In this document: one piece after another, positions 6,877-16,509 of the stretch
Numbering within the stretch: position 1 is the first letter of the stretch
Layout: every line of letters starts with the position of its first letter
Virus record (IMG/VR): IMGVR_UViG_3300030101_000414
Location: 1-24,266 of that record
Direction: 5' to 3' (one strand)
Source of the DNA: a virus
Length of the DNA: 24,266 bases
Notes under the pieces: model-generated
The model's input: only the letters and a program-made list of their open reading frames with translations
Database searches by the model: none
Told to the model about the DNA's origin: nothing
Program-made: the position numbers and the translations under genes

Positions 6877-9800
6877 TAGTTGCAACCTCCTTGATTGAAT
6901 TTAGTGTTGTTTGAAGAAAATAAATTGTCGTATTGCAATTTCTTTGCTTCTAAATATTCAAGAGCCCTAAAAGTTAACTCTGGAACTTCTAAATGAGTGC
7001 GAGCATCTATATATCGAATGTATTTATCGTAATTATCTTTTTTAGTTTTTAAATATTCTTTTGCAAATTTACCTTGTGCCGTCATCTCGAATACATCAAC
7101 CCAATCTGGTTGACGACCTAATACTCTTGTTATTTCTCTAGCTACATTTTGTAAATACAATTTAGTTCTTTCAAACGCTTGTCTTATTGGAGATCCTTTC
7201 GTTAATTTAATATCCCTATTTGTAAACCAGATACCGAAAGCTTCTGCCTGTATTTCTATTGCATCCATATCTTCAGAGAAAGTACCTCCTCCTTTTTTGA
7301 TAATTTGCGTCATCTCCTCTATTGCTTCTTTTGTTGATATTGCTTTTTGTAGCTTTGTTCTGTTTAAAATGTCCAATATATCTTGAACAGCGTGAAATGC
7401 TTCGTGTGCAGCAGTTGTTAAAAAAGGTCGTCCAGGCTTGCCAAGGGTTTTTAACCCGCGTCTGTAACGACGGTTTATGGCTGGATGAAAAGCCAAATAA
7501 ATTGACATATCTTGAACTTCGGCAAAACCAGCGGGAACCCAGAGTCCCCCTGTATCAGCATTCTTCGCCTGTAAATATTTCCGAACAAGATTAGTATCCT
7601 CATATTCCTTCATAAAAGCAGCAGTCTTAGGTTCCCATTTAGCAATAGTCTGAATATTTGCATCAGTACCAAATAGCTCTGACATATTTATTTCATCAAC
7701 ATATTTAAGGTTTTCTATTGGCACTCCTGACATTCTTGCTGCCTTTCTCATTGCATCTCTAGCTTCAAGTGCAATTTTGTTTGACTGCCTTAATCTTCCA
7801 GTAAGTGTGTTATTTATCCATCTACCGTAATCTTCTAATTGAACTATTTGCCTAGCTTCTTTATTTACAATTGCATCGTAAGCTTTTAGCCTTTCCTCTC
7901 CTAAGTCATAACCTGGAGTATCACCTCCAGCTCCAGAATCAATACTTGCTCTTGGTTGTCTGCTTGATTGAAACTTTTGATCTAATACTTTTAATTCAAG
8001 ACCAGCGGTATTATCTGGCGAAGCACTTGCACTTCCTGTTTCTGCCTTTACACCTCTCTTAACTTCAGCATGAACTTTAGTTCCATGAGCTTTTATTTCT
8101 GCTGGGTTATATCCTTGTTTTTTTAACAACCTAACAATGTCATCTTCTCGTTTTGATTTCTTTTTATTGTCTCGAATAATATAAGCAATTTGATCTAATT
8201 CATTATCAAATTCTAATGTTGCTCCTCCATATCTAGGCTTCATCCTTTTTAAATCATTTGGTAATTCAAAAGCCTTTGGTTTTGGTTTTTCAACTTTTTT
8301 AGGTAATAAGTCTCCTTTTTTCTTTTTCTCTTCATAAGTTAAATTTTCATATCCAGTTGCTTTTCTTTCAGCAATTAACTTGTCTGCTTTTCTAGCTGCA
8401 TCAATCTTTCCATGCTGTTCTATTAATCGCATTTCATCATCAATTAGCTGTAGAGAATTTTCATTTAATTCTCCATTAGCTAGATCTTCAAATCCTTTGT
8501 CTACATCTAATTCTGTAACCTTTGGTGTTTGAGGCAATGTTGTAGAAGGAGGTCTTGCTTCTCCCTTCTCAATTGCATTTTTTGTGATCTTATTAATTAG
8601 TTCTTCTCTATCTTTTCTTGCTTGAACCAATAACCATTTCGCTGGTGGAATTTGTTCGTCAATATTTAAACGTCTACCTGAAATACTTGTAGTCACTCTT
8701 GCAAAATCTCTTAAACCTCTTTGCACACCTTCTTCAACTGAAACTCTTGCAAGGTTCAAAAGTTTTAATACATCTCCTACTGTTTCAAGACCACCTTCAA
8801 ACTTAGCTTCAGACGCTTTATTAAAAGCATTTAAAAGTCTTTGAGCAGCAACAGCATCTTCAGCATTTCTAACAAGATCCATATTCTTGGCTATCTTTAC
8901 CGCTTCCTGATATGGATCTCTTTGAGGAACAATTGTTTCCTTATCTTTAATTTCTATATCTTTCAAAGCTTCCTCAATATCCAAACGATCAATAGGCTCT
9001 TTACCAACTTCTTTACCTGTAAGCTTTTTAATTCGTTTGACTAACTTTGGATTATCACCTAATAATCTATTGATACTCTCTTTTGTTTCATCTCCTAAAA
9101 TATCTGAGAAATTTTGATTATCTACTTCTTCTTTTGGTCTTAATTCAAATTTCTCTGTTGATGGTATTTCACCTTCATCAACTGTTCTAGTTGTAACTTC
9201 ATCAACAACCTTAATTACATCTTCACCAGCTTCTTGTCTTTCTAATATTTCTTGTGCTTCAACCTTACTTACATTTCCTTTTAATGTTTCTTCTAATGCA
9301 TCTGATTCAATTTGATTTTGTGGAATTCCAACTTTTGCTTTTAATTTAGCTTCTGCTGATTGAGCCGTTTCTTTAAATAAATCTCCTTGTTTATATTTTC
9401 CTTTTTCTTCTCTAATAAGACCTCTATTAACTTGATTAGTTCTTACTTCCTCTCTACGTTTCAAATATGTATTAGAACGTAAAGATCTTAACCTTTCAGG
9501 AAATATATCTTGTACGAATTGTTTTTGCTTGGCTAAACGTGCTGCAACTTCATCATTACTTAAAGCTGCTGTTTGAAATGTATCTCCAATTCTTTTTGGA
9601 AGTGATTTAACTAATTTTGGATTTAAAATAGCGGCAAATAAACCACCTAATATTCCAGCTCCAATGTAATTAGGAATAAATGAAGCTTGAGCTTGTTCCC
9701 ATTCAGTAAGACCAGGAGCAGTTGATCCAAAGAAATTATCTGAATTATCGTCAAAAAATGTACTTGGTAATTCATCTACAGCATTAGCAGCAAGGAAACG

Positions 9801-10556
9801 AACTATTCCACCTCTTAAACTTTGTGCTTTTGTAAAATCTAAAAACCTTGCACCCTTAGCCAGAAAAGCAAAACGACTTGCATTAAGAGCTGTACTTCCA
9901 GCAACAAGATTACCTACACCTCCTGTTCCTATAGCCAATAAACCATTTAGGACAAGACTTGATCTAAACCTTGCTCCATCAAGTTCTGATTGCGTCCATT
10001 CAGCAGGGTCTTTAAATCCTCCTTGTATATATGTCGTCCGTTGCAAATCATCTAACCAACCAAAGCCTTTATCTACATAGTTTCCTTTCCCTATACCAAG
10101 AATATTTTTAGCAGCAGTATTAAACATATCTGTGCCGCCTAACCAAACAGTATTAGCTAGATAATCAGGAAGAACTGCATGAGTCGTTAAAAAACCAAGG
10201 CGATTTGCTGCTTCTTGCGGAGTATCCCAATTCTTACTTTCTCTAGTTAGTAACTCAGTAAATGGAAGTTCTTGCTGCAATTTATATGAAACAAGTTCTT
10301 TCTTTGTAGTTGCTTGTATAAAAGCCGAGCCAAGAGTTTTATCCCACCAAGGTCTTTCATCTACTTTTTCTTCTTCTTTTTCAACCTCGACATCACCACC
10401 TCGATCTAAAACTGGTGCAGTTCTTTCACCTGGATCACCAGTTTGTCTATCTAAATTGACAGGCTCGACAACAGGTTCAACAACCTCTGGAACATTTTCA
10501 ACAACAGGCTCCATAAGCTCGTCTTTTTCTTCTTCTATAAATGGTGTAGATGTCAT
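6876..10556 (-). CDS. Large internal virion / ejection protein with HExxH metallopeptidase-like domain (1226 aa)
   Basis: A 1226-aa protein in the internal-core block. The first 70 residues are acidic and Pro/Val/Glu-rich. Residues 199-220 (LLAIGTGGVGNLVAG) and 297-312 (YIGAGILGGLFAAI) are hydrophobic enough to enter a membrane. Residues 330-760 are highly charged and probably helical. Residues 775-825 (RYGGATLEFDNELDQIAYII onward) resemble a short domain common in phage large polyvalent proteins. AAHEAFHAVQD at 1049-1059 supplies HExxH (His1051, Glu1052, His1055), and EIQAEAFG at 1101-1108 offers the third zinc ligand, as in zincins. GGAGG at 10565-10569, 8 bases before the ATG, supports the start. 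Together with the next gene it seems to replace T7 gp16, but no transglycosylase motif is visible. Peptidase activity is inferred from the motif. Confidence 0.82.
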   Translation of the reverse strand: MTSTPFIEEEKDELMEPVVENVPEVVEPVVEPVNLDRQTGDPGERTAPVLDRGGDVEVEKEEEKVDERPWWDKTLGSAFIQATTKKELVSYKLQQELPFTELLTRESKNWDTPQEAANRLGFLTTHAVLPDYLANTVWLGGTDMFNTAAKNILGIGKGNYVDKGFGWLDDLQRTTYIQGGFKDPAEWTQSELDGARFRSSLVLNGLLAIGTGGVGNLVAGSTALNASRFAFLAKGARFLDFTKAQSLRGGIVRFLAANAVDELPSTFFDDNSDNFFGSTAPGLTEWEQAQASFIPNYIGAGILGGLFAAILNPKLVKSLPKRIGDTFQTAALSNDEVAARLAKQKQFVQDIFPERLRSLRSNTYLKRREEVRTNQVNRGLIREEKGKYKQGDLFKETAQSAEAKLKAKVGIPQNQIESDALEETLKGNVSKVEAQEILERQEAGEDVIKVVDEVTTRTVDEGEIPSTEKFELRPKEEVDNQNFSDILGDETKESINRLLGDNPKLVKRIKKLTGKEVGKEPIDRLDIEEALKDIEIKDKETIVPQRDPYQEAVKIAKNMDLVRNAEDAVAAQRLLNAFNKASEAKFEGGLETVGDVLKLLNLARVSVEEGVQRGLRDFARVTTSISGRRLNIDEQIPPAKWLLVQARKDREELINKITKNAIEKGEARPPSTTLPQTPKVTELDVDKGFEDLANGELNENSLQLIDDEMRLIEQHGKIDAARKADKLIAERKATGYENLTYEEKKKKGDLLPKKVEKPKPKAFELPNDLKRMKPRYGGATLEFDNELDQIAYIIRDNKKKSKREDDIVRLLKKQGYNPAEIKAHGTKVHAEVKRGVKAETGSASASPDNTAGLELKVLDQKFQSSRQPRASIDSGAGGDTPGYDLGEERLKAYDAIVNKEARQIVQLEDYGRWINNTLTGRLRQSNKIALEARDAMRKAARMSGVPIENLKYVDEINMSELFGTDANIQTIAKWEPKTAAFMKEYEDTNLVRKYLQAKNADTGGLWVPAGFAEVQDMSIYLAFHPAINRRYRRGLKTLGKPGRPFLTTAAHEAFHAVQDILDILNRTKLQKAISTKEAIEEMTQIIKKGGGTFSEDMDAIEIQAEAFGIWFTNRDIKLTKGSPIRQAFERTKLYLQNVAREITRVLGRQPDWVDVFEMTAQGKFAKEYLKTKKDNYDKYIRYIDARTHLEVPELTFRALEYLEAKKLQYDNLFSSNNTKFNQGGCN

Positions 10557-10559
10557 TGT

Positions 10560-12791
10560 TTAAGCCTCCAAAGTAAGAGCTGAAGTTCCGTTTAAGATGT
10601 TGTCGAATACACGACTAGCATTTGCCAATGCTCCAGTTGTAGGAGCCCCGATAAATGAACCTTCTATAAATCCTTTTGCTTGATTTCCGTTCCTTAAAAT
10701 CTCTTCTCTTTCTTCGTCATTTGGAACCCAATCAGTTTCAAATTTATGTAAATCTACATTTTTTAACATCAATTCTTCTGGACTTATATTTTGCCTAGCA
10801 GCAGCTTGTCTAAGACGTATTGGTAAATATCCATTTTTATCAGCGTAAGTTTTATATATACTTTCAGTAGTTTCTTTGTCATATAAAGGTATTGATTCCC
10901 ATGTCTCCATTCGCTCTGGAGTAATAACATTATTTGATTTAAAGAATGTTGTTTCAGGAGGCCAATCATAAACTTGCGTTGCATTATCACTTTTGTCTAA
11001 TAACTTCTCTGAATCTTTTGTGTCTGCTTTAAATTCATCTGATGTTTTATATTTTTCTATTGCATCAAGCATTGCTTTACTTTGTACTTCTTTTGGTAAT
11101 TCAGCGTTATCTGGAAATTTCATATCTCTAACTGCATCTCTTAACGCATTAAACGTATAAGTTTCTAATTTGCTTCCTACTATTGCAGCTCCTTCTTTCT
11201 GTAAAATATTTTGATTACTTAAAATAGATTTATAATCATATTTTATGTTTTTTCTAAATGGTGCTGTTTCTAAAGAAGGATATTTATCTTCTAATATTGC
11301 AAGTAAAGAATTTTTTATAATATCTTTCCTCAATTTTGGATCAAAACTTTTTTCAATAGCCGTTTGTTTTCTAGCAACTAATTTATAATATTCTTCACCA
11401 AATTTACGTGCAGCTTCAGGATTATTTATATTTTTTTGCATTTCTAAAAATCTTAGTAAACTTTCATCAGGTTTCCAATCTGATCCAACTAAATTTTGTT
11501 CATCATTTATAAAAGCATCTAATTTATCTTGATCAACAAATCTTTCTCTTGTTTCATCAAAAACAGTTTCATAATCTTCTACTATTTTATTTTTTGTTGC
11601 AATGTCTAATTCTTCAAAATCTGGATCAGTTAATAAATCTTGTTCAGCTTTTCTTCTTATCTCAAAATTTGGATTAGTTAATAATTCTCCATATTTTACT
11701 TGAGCATTTATCTTTAAATTTAATTGCTGATTCTTATATCTATCTCTAACAATTCTATCTACTTTATCAGTATCTATGTATAACTGATCTCCATATACAT
11801 CATCAACTGTTAAAGGTAATCCATTTTTTCCTGTGTATGGAGTAGGTAAACCTAACAATGTATTATATAATTTTTCTGCGTTTCTCCTTTGAGCAAAAGA
11901 ACCTTTTACTTGTTGATATTTAAGATCTTTACCAACATCTAGTATTGACTTTTCTAATATTTTTAAAGTTTCACCATTAACACCCGAATAATCTCTAACT
12001 GTTTTCATTAACTCTGTAAATTTTCCTTGTGCTTCAACTGGATTCTTGCTTGTTTCTAATAAATTTAAAAGACCATTTGTTGTTTGTTTTTGTTTAATTA
12101 TCTTATTATTTTTTACATAAGCTTTGTATTGTTTATTTTGAAACTTCTCTTTTTCCCTATTAATTACAGGTATTACTTCTTCCATAAAACCTGTACTTGT
12201 TTCATCTAATCCATAAATACCTGCTATATCTGTAATTGTTTTTGCAGTAACTTTTGCAACCAATGGATCACCAGGATCGCGAAGAGATAATAATCCTGAA
12301 TTATCATTCCAAGCTTTATCAAATGCTGCTGGCACTAATTGAGCTGTAATCTTACTAGCTTGTCTTATTGCCCCTGCTCTTCTATATGGATTCATATCAT
12401 CCATTTCTAAAGCAGCTAATGGATTAATTCTTTCTAATTCTCTATTTTTTGTTGCATAATCTTTAGCACTATTATCTGTTGCTTGATTATTATTTTTTAT
12501 AGCTTCTAAAACTAATTGTTGTCCTTTTTGATATTCATTACTTCCATATAATTTCAATCCAGTATCTACAACAGGTACTAATTGTTTTACTACTTGAGAT
12601 AATTGTTCAAGACTATTGTATCCCTGAACATTAGCGACATTACCTCGTTGTATAACATTAATTCGACTTATATCACCCATTAACTGAGGCTTTGCTGGAG
12701 CTGGAGAAAAATTAGCCTTAGAACCAAAAAAGGTTTTTATTGGTTTTGCAGCAGGGATAATTTGCCCTGGTTGTAATTGGTTTTTGCTCAT
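10560..12791 (-). CDS. Internal virion protein, gp15-like (743 aa)
   Basis: Length (743 aa) and position match T7 gp15 (747 aa), the ejected protein that forms the periplasmic tunnel with gp16. The N-terminus is Pro-rich (PGQIIPAAKPIKTFFGSK). The rest is Lys/Glu/Asn-rich and predicted helical, with LEQLSQVVKQLVPVVDTGLK near residue 65 and a long charged central region. I see no enzymatic motif. The ATG overlaps the gp14-like stop as ATGA, so translation is coupled. The gene is visibly more AT-rich than the capsid gene. Assignment is by size, composition and order rather than a specific motif. Confidence 0.82.
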   Translation of the reverse strand: MSKNQLQPGQIIPAAKPIKTFFGSKANFSPAPAKPQLMGDISRINVIQRGNVANVQGYNSLEQLSQVVKQLVPVVDTGLKLYGSNEYQKGQQLVLEAIKNNNQATDNSAKDYATKNRELERINPLAALEMDDMNPYRRAGAIRQASKITAQLVPAAFDKAWNDNSGLLSLRDPGDPLVAKVTAKTITDIAGIYGLDETSTGFMEEVIPVINREKEKFQNKQYKAYVKNNKIIKQKQTTNGLLNLLETSKNPVEAQGKFTELMKTVRDYSGVNGETLKILEKSILDVGKDLKYQQVKGSFAQRRNAEKLYNTLLGLPTPYTGKNGLPLTVDDVYGDQLYIDTDKVDRIVRDRYKNQQLNLKINAQVKYGELLTNPNFEIRRKAEQDLLTDPDFEELDIATKNKIVEDYETVFDETRERFVDQDKLDAFINDEQNLVGSDWKPDESLLRFLEMQKNINNPEAARKFGEEYYKLVARKQTAIEKSFDPKLRKDIIKNSLLAILEDKYPSLETAPFRKNIKYDYKSILSNQNILQKEGAAIVGSKLETYTFNALRDAVRDMKFPDNAELPKEVQSKAMLDAIEKYKTSDEFKADTKDSEKLLDKSDNATQVYDWPPETTFFKSNNVITPERMETWESIPLYDKETTESIYKTYADKNGYLPIRLRQAAARQNISPEELMLKNVDLHKFETDWVPNDEEREEILRNGNQAKGFIEGSFIGAPTTGALANASRVFDNILNGTSALTLEA

Positions 12792-13570
12792 TTGGTTAAC
12801 GATTTAAGACCTGTATAGGTGTTGAACCCAGTTCCAACGGCTCCGATTGCAGAGCTTAAAAATGCCGTAGTAGCACTTGGAGCCCCACCCACCATTGATG
12901 GAGGTACAGCTCCAACTAATGTTGGTAATGGTGGATAAGGACGCAGAGGATCTTGAAACTCTTGCATTTGATATTGTTTTTGTGAATTAAATTGAGCTAA
13001 ATATTGATTTACAACTCCCGCTTGTTCTCTTGATAATTGTTGATCTCTAAATAACCTATTAATTTCAAGTATTGTTGATTGATTACCTACTTGATTTGCA
13101 TAATCGTTTTGTATTCTATCTACCATTCCAACACCACCAGCAACAGCACTAGCAGCACCCCTTAAACCTTGAAGCTTGTAATGATAAAGAGACATTGCAT
13201 CAGACATTGCTTGCTGTGCATTTGCCGCATTTAAAGCATCACTTTGTTGAATAAATTCTGCCCCTGCTTGCGTTCTAGTTTGTGTAACTACGTCAGCTTG
13301 CTCAATAGCTTTTGCTAACTCCCAATTTCTTAAATTGGCTACATAATTATTTTCTTGAGCCCAATTAACCTGATCTTTAAAATATTGAAATTTATTATTT
13401 ACATTGGCTTGTTTAGCTTGAAATGATGCTGACCAAGAAGAATATTCATCTTGAGCAGCTTTATAAGCAACTTGATTTGCATAATTTTGTCTTTGAGCCC
13501 CATAATTCAACATTCCACCAAGGAATTGAAGCCCTCCTGTAATTAATGCTCCTGTTAATGGGCCAGCCAT
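12788..13570 (-). CDS. Internal virion protein, gp14-like (260 aa)
   Basis: Small ejection protein in the T7 gene 14 position. T7 gp14 is about 196 aa and forms a pore in the host outer membrane. The N-terminus (MAGPLTGALITGGLQFLGGML) is Gly-rich and hydrophobic. The middle (residues 25-205) is a Gln/Ala/Asn-rich amphipathic helical region (YANQVAYKAAQDEY, ALNAANAQQAMSDAMSLY). A Pro-rich stretch (RPYPPLPTLVG) precedes a hydrophobic C-terminus (FLSSAIGAVGTGFNTY). The ATG directly abuts the preceding TAA. The call rests on composition and gene order. Confidence 0.85.
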   Translation of the reverse strand: MAGPLTGALITGGLQFLGGMLNYGAQRQNYANQVAYKAAQDEYSSWSASFQAKQANVNNKFQYFKDQVNWAQENNYVANLRNWELAKAIEQADVVTQTRTQAGAEFIQQSDALNAANAQQAMSDAMSLYHYKLQGLRGAASAVAGGVGMVDRIQNDYANQVGNQSTILEINRLFRDQQLSREQAGVVNQYLAQFNSQKQYQMQEFQDPLRPYPPLPTLVGAVPPSMVGGAPSATTAFLSSAIGAVGTGFNTYTGLKSLTK

Positions 13571-14017
13571 TTATGCTTTCCTCCAAAAATGACAGAACAT
13601 CTGATCTGCAACCCCGTAAGGTTTTGGCTCCTCAATATTAAAGCCCAAATGTTTTAACCATCTTATAGACAATTTATTTTCTGAGTAAACATAATTTTCA
13701 ATCATACCTCCAGCTCTATCAATGCAATACTCTACCCATTCTCGCCCATGAACACATAATTGCCATCTATGATTCTTTGTTGCCGTTAATTTATCAGTTC
13801 CTAGCAACCAAATGTAATTGTCCACCAACCCCGTAATACCAACTGGATCTCCATCATCTCCTTCAATTGCTTGGATTACATTGCTGTTTATGTAACTTTC
13901 TATACAGGCTTCTACAGGAGATAAGCCATGACTTAAGCGAACTTCAGTCTTATCTTGTTCTCTTAAGTTTTCTCCAATGACGTACATATCGCCAGGCTCC
14001 GCTTTTATCCACCTCAT
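13571..14017 (-). CDS. gp13-like internal virion protein with GNAT-like fold (148 aa)
   Basis: Occupies the T7 gene 13 position between tail tubular B and the gp14-like gene, at similar length (T7 gp13 is about 138 aa). Residues about 105-123 (MIENYVYSENKLSIRWLKHL) parallel my recollection of the T7 gp13 segment ending in NTSHIRFLKTIGA. Such a Asn-x-x-Ser/His-Ile-Arg-x-Leu-Lys-x-Leu-Gly pattern is the C-terminal helix of the acetyltransferase (GNAT) fold, so either name could be used. In T7 the protein is needed to build a complete virion core. The ATG overlaps the tail tubular B stop as ATGA. Enzymatic activity is not shown. Confidence 0.82.
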   Translation of the reverse strand: MRWIKAEPGDMYVIGENLREQDKTEVRLSHGLSPVEACIESYINSNVIQAIEGDDGDPVGITGLVDNYIWLLGTDKLTATKNHRWQLCVHGREWVEYCIDRAGGMIENYVYSENKLSIRWLKHLGFNIEEPKPYGVADQMFCHFWRKA

Positions 14018-16509
14018 CTAATTGCCGCCGCCTTTCCAGTTACTAATGCAACCCACTCACAAGTAGAAAACTTACAAGGGTGAGGACTATCATTTTGAAT
14101 CTCCACCATGCACCTCTCACCTCTACTCATAATTGGAATATTGAATACTCCTTCAAAGAACCGTTCATCATCTTGTGTCCAACCATTAGGCAAAGCACTT
14201 CCTAATGCTGAGTTCCTAGAACCTAAAACTGTTCCATCAAACTTATAAATTCCTGTATCTCTTCCCTCTGGAATGACATGGACTTCAAAATAATGTGATT
14301 CGTGATAACGCAGTTTTGCATTTCTTACTTGTGTTCTTTCTACATTTGCTGCTGCTTTACCTCCTCCTATTTCCTTATAAAGTTTAAAACGAGTAAAACG
14401 GTATCTAAAGGTATAAGACTCTCCAAAATAAACCGGAGAACTACTCCAATCACCATCAGCAACAATTGTCGTTCCAGACGTTGCCGAACCGAGATATACA
14501 CCACCGTTTCCTGTTGTGCTAAATCCACTCCACGCTTCTGTTCTTGCCGCGATTGTGTAAGGCAATGTCCAAGTCGTCTTCTTTGTAACTGCGTCATAAC
14601 TAACTATTGAAACTCTCATTGAGGACGGAGTTTCAGTAGTAGTTGAGATACGCCGATCCAATAGAAGAGGATATGGAGAGCCAATTTGAGGCTCTTGCAT
14701 TCGATCCATGACCGAGATTTTTTCTAAATAAACCTTCGTTCCATATCTCATCAAGCAATAAAGCGTTTCTCTTATTGCAAGCACTTGAAGAACTTCATCG
14801 GCCCCTGAGAAGTCCCAATGACTCCAACTAGACTGAGCCCTTTCTGTTCCCTCTCCTGAGTTGCGAAAAAAGAACTTGTAAACATAAATACGACTTTGAT
14901 GACCACTTTTACCACTTATTCCAAACATCACATTGCTTGTATCGTTTACAGTCAACTTGAACATCTGACTTGGGATATAGGCCGATACATAACCTGTTAA
15001 ATCTGCTGCATCTGCTGTTAAAGCAGTACCAGCTCCACGAACACTAAATTCTCTAAACTGTGAGTATTCTCCGTTAGCTTGTACAAAGATAATACCCCCA
15101 CCCGCTAGTTGTGGCCTGACATTTGTATCAACTTCAAATTGAGTTAGAACTGTTATTTGTGCAGTTTTTGGAGTTAATATTGTCTCGGCAGCGTTAAATC
15201 TAAATTGATATTGTGAACTAAATAATATTAATTCGTCCTGATAAGGTACAGCATATTTAAGAATAGAAACTTTGTTATTGCTTGCTATGACATCAATTGG
15301 GTCAGTATCTAAAATTGTCGTAACTGTTTCAGGAAAAAACTCAAAGAACGAACGAACACGACTTAATATGACATTTTCATCAGACAAGAATCCAAGTCTG
15401 TTCTTATAAATAAAAATATCGTTAATAGGAAAACCAATAAAACTTGGATCTGGAGCTGTATTAAAATCACCAGCTATTCGATCACCCCATTTGGGCATTT
15501 CTGTTCCTGATTGAGTACTTGCATCAGCAGGCCCAAAATAAAATTGTCCATTCGATAATCTCACTAAAACGTGAGGCATTGTGTCTTCATCGACCTCGTA
15601 TTCAACACCTGGGCTAACTGTTTCTGTCCAAGCACCTTCTCCAAAAGTTCCACTCTTAGGTTTAAATTCAACGTAATAACCATCAAAATCATTACCTGGA
15701 TCACCAATAATTGAAATTTGATAGCCCTGCGGTGCAATCGTTGGAAGTTCTGTAAATGCCTGAACTTCGTGTAAGAAAATTGCAATATCCTGATTGGCCT
15801 TTGCATCCGTAGCAGCCAATGTGATTGCACTTGAAGATGTCAAATGCAAAACAGAACCACTTCTAGTAATCGTTACTCCACTTGCACTAATTCCAGTTTT
15901 TAAGTTCTCAGCAATATCTTCTGAACTGATTCTATTTTCTGTAACCGAACCACCACTAGAGATAACAGCCGCAACAGGAGTCGTAACTTCTACAGAACTA
16001 CCATTGACTGTCAATTTGTAACGGTTCCCGTATGAAGCTCCTTTGACCCATACCAAGGCTTCATGTGCAGAAGGTCTTGCTGTAGCTGGAGCCGTAGCAG
16101 TTTTCATTGCTGGAACTTTCTTTGTATTAGTTATGAAAGTAAAATCAGCAATCGTTACAGCTCTTATATGCTGCCTTGCGTCAGTAACAGTTGATAAATA
16201 ACTAACTCCACTAGGCTTGTTAACAGTAATAGCGTTCCCATCAAGGTCGTAAACCTTTACGTCGTTATTGCTTATTACTGCAAGATATTCTTCAGTATTA
16301 TCCCTAAGAATACTATGGATGAAACAGTCTCCAAAACTGGTGCTAGAGACTTCTGCCAAGACTTCGCTTGAATCTCTTTTTCGTAAACCTTCGACGATGG
16401 ATGACATTCCATTGACTTGTATCTCTCCTTGTGATGGATCTCTTTGAGCGTCAGGCTGTTGCGAAATACCTTGAGATAGGTTTGGTATTGAATAGGAACG
16501 TAAAGCCAT
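14014..16509 (-). CDS. Tail tubular protein B, gp12-like (831 aa)
   Basis: Nozzle protein of the short tail, 831 aa (T7 gp12 is about 794). The N-terminus (YSIPNLSQGISQQPDAQRD, then VNGMSSIVEGLRKRD) is diagnostic for the family: 'L..GVSQQP' followed by 'N....EGL.KRP/D'. The middle has DPIDVIASNNKVSILKYAVP and the 'L.LFSSQYQFRF' motif near residues 400-435, also typical. The C-terminus contains AKLRYHESHYFEVHVIPEGRD and a final FSTCEWVALVTGK. The start overlaps the tail tubular A stop (TAATG). It works with tail tubular A to form the tail between portal and fibres. Confidence 0.96.
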   Translation of the reverse strand: MALRSYSIPNLSQGISQQPDAQRDPSQGEIQVNGMSSIVEGLRKRDSSEVLAEVSSTSFGDCFIHSILRDNTEEYLAVISNNDVKVYDLDGNAITVNKPSGVSYLSTVTDARQHIRAVTIADFTFITNTKKVPAMKTATAPATARPSAHEALVWVKGASYGNRYKLTVNGSSVEVTTPVAAVISSGGSVTENRISSEDIAENLKTGISASGVTITRSGSVLHLTSSSAITLAATDAKANQDIAIFLHEVQAFTELPTIAPQGYQISIIGDPGNDFDGYYVEFKPKSGTFGEGAWTETVSPGVEYEVDEDTMPHVLVRLSNGQFYFGPADASTQSGTEMPKWGDRIAGDFNTAPDPSFIGFPINDIFIYKNRLGFLSDENVILSRVRSFFEFFPETVTTILDTDPIDVIASNNKVSILKYAVPYQDELILFSSQYQFRFNAAETILTPKTAQITVLTQFEVDTNVRPQLAGGGIIFVQANGEYSQFREFSVRGAGTALTADAADLTGYVSAYIPSQMFKLTVNDTSNVMFGISGKSGHQSRIYVYKFFFRNSGEGTERAQSSWSHWDFSGADEVLQVLAIRETLYCLMRYGTKVYLEKISVMDRMQEPQIGSPYPLLLDRRISTTTETPSSMRVSIVSYDAVTKKTTWTLPYTIAARTEAWSGFSTTGNGGVYLGSATSGTTIVADGDWSSSPVYFGESYTFRYRFTRFKLYKEIGGGKAAANVERTQVRNAKLRYHESHYFEVHVIPEGRDTGIYKFDGTVLGSRNSALGSALPNGWTQDDERFFEGVFNIPIMSRGERCMVEIQNDSPHPCKFSTCEWVALVTGKAAAIR

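Noticed and set aside
6876-6885. TTG at 6885 as the start of the last ejection protein
   Set aside because: It directly abuts the AAGGAGG ribosome site, whereas ATG at 6876 has a 9-base spacing and a TAATG coupling with the previous gene.
13609-13835. Two plus-strand copies of CAACCCCGTAA resembling a Syn5-type promoter
   Set aside because: Both lie inside the gp13-like gene in antisense and are explained by ordinary codons; they lack the ACGTCC core and no plus-strand gene follows.
14302-14610. 102-codon plus-strand open frame inside tail tubular B
   Set aside because: Cys/Ser/Arg-rich, no start signal, and lies antisense to a well-conserved gene; a shadow frame.
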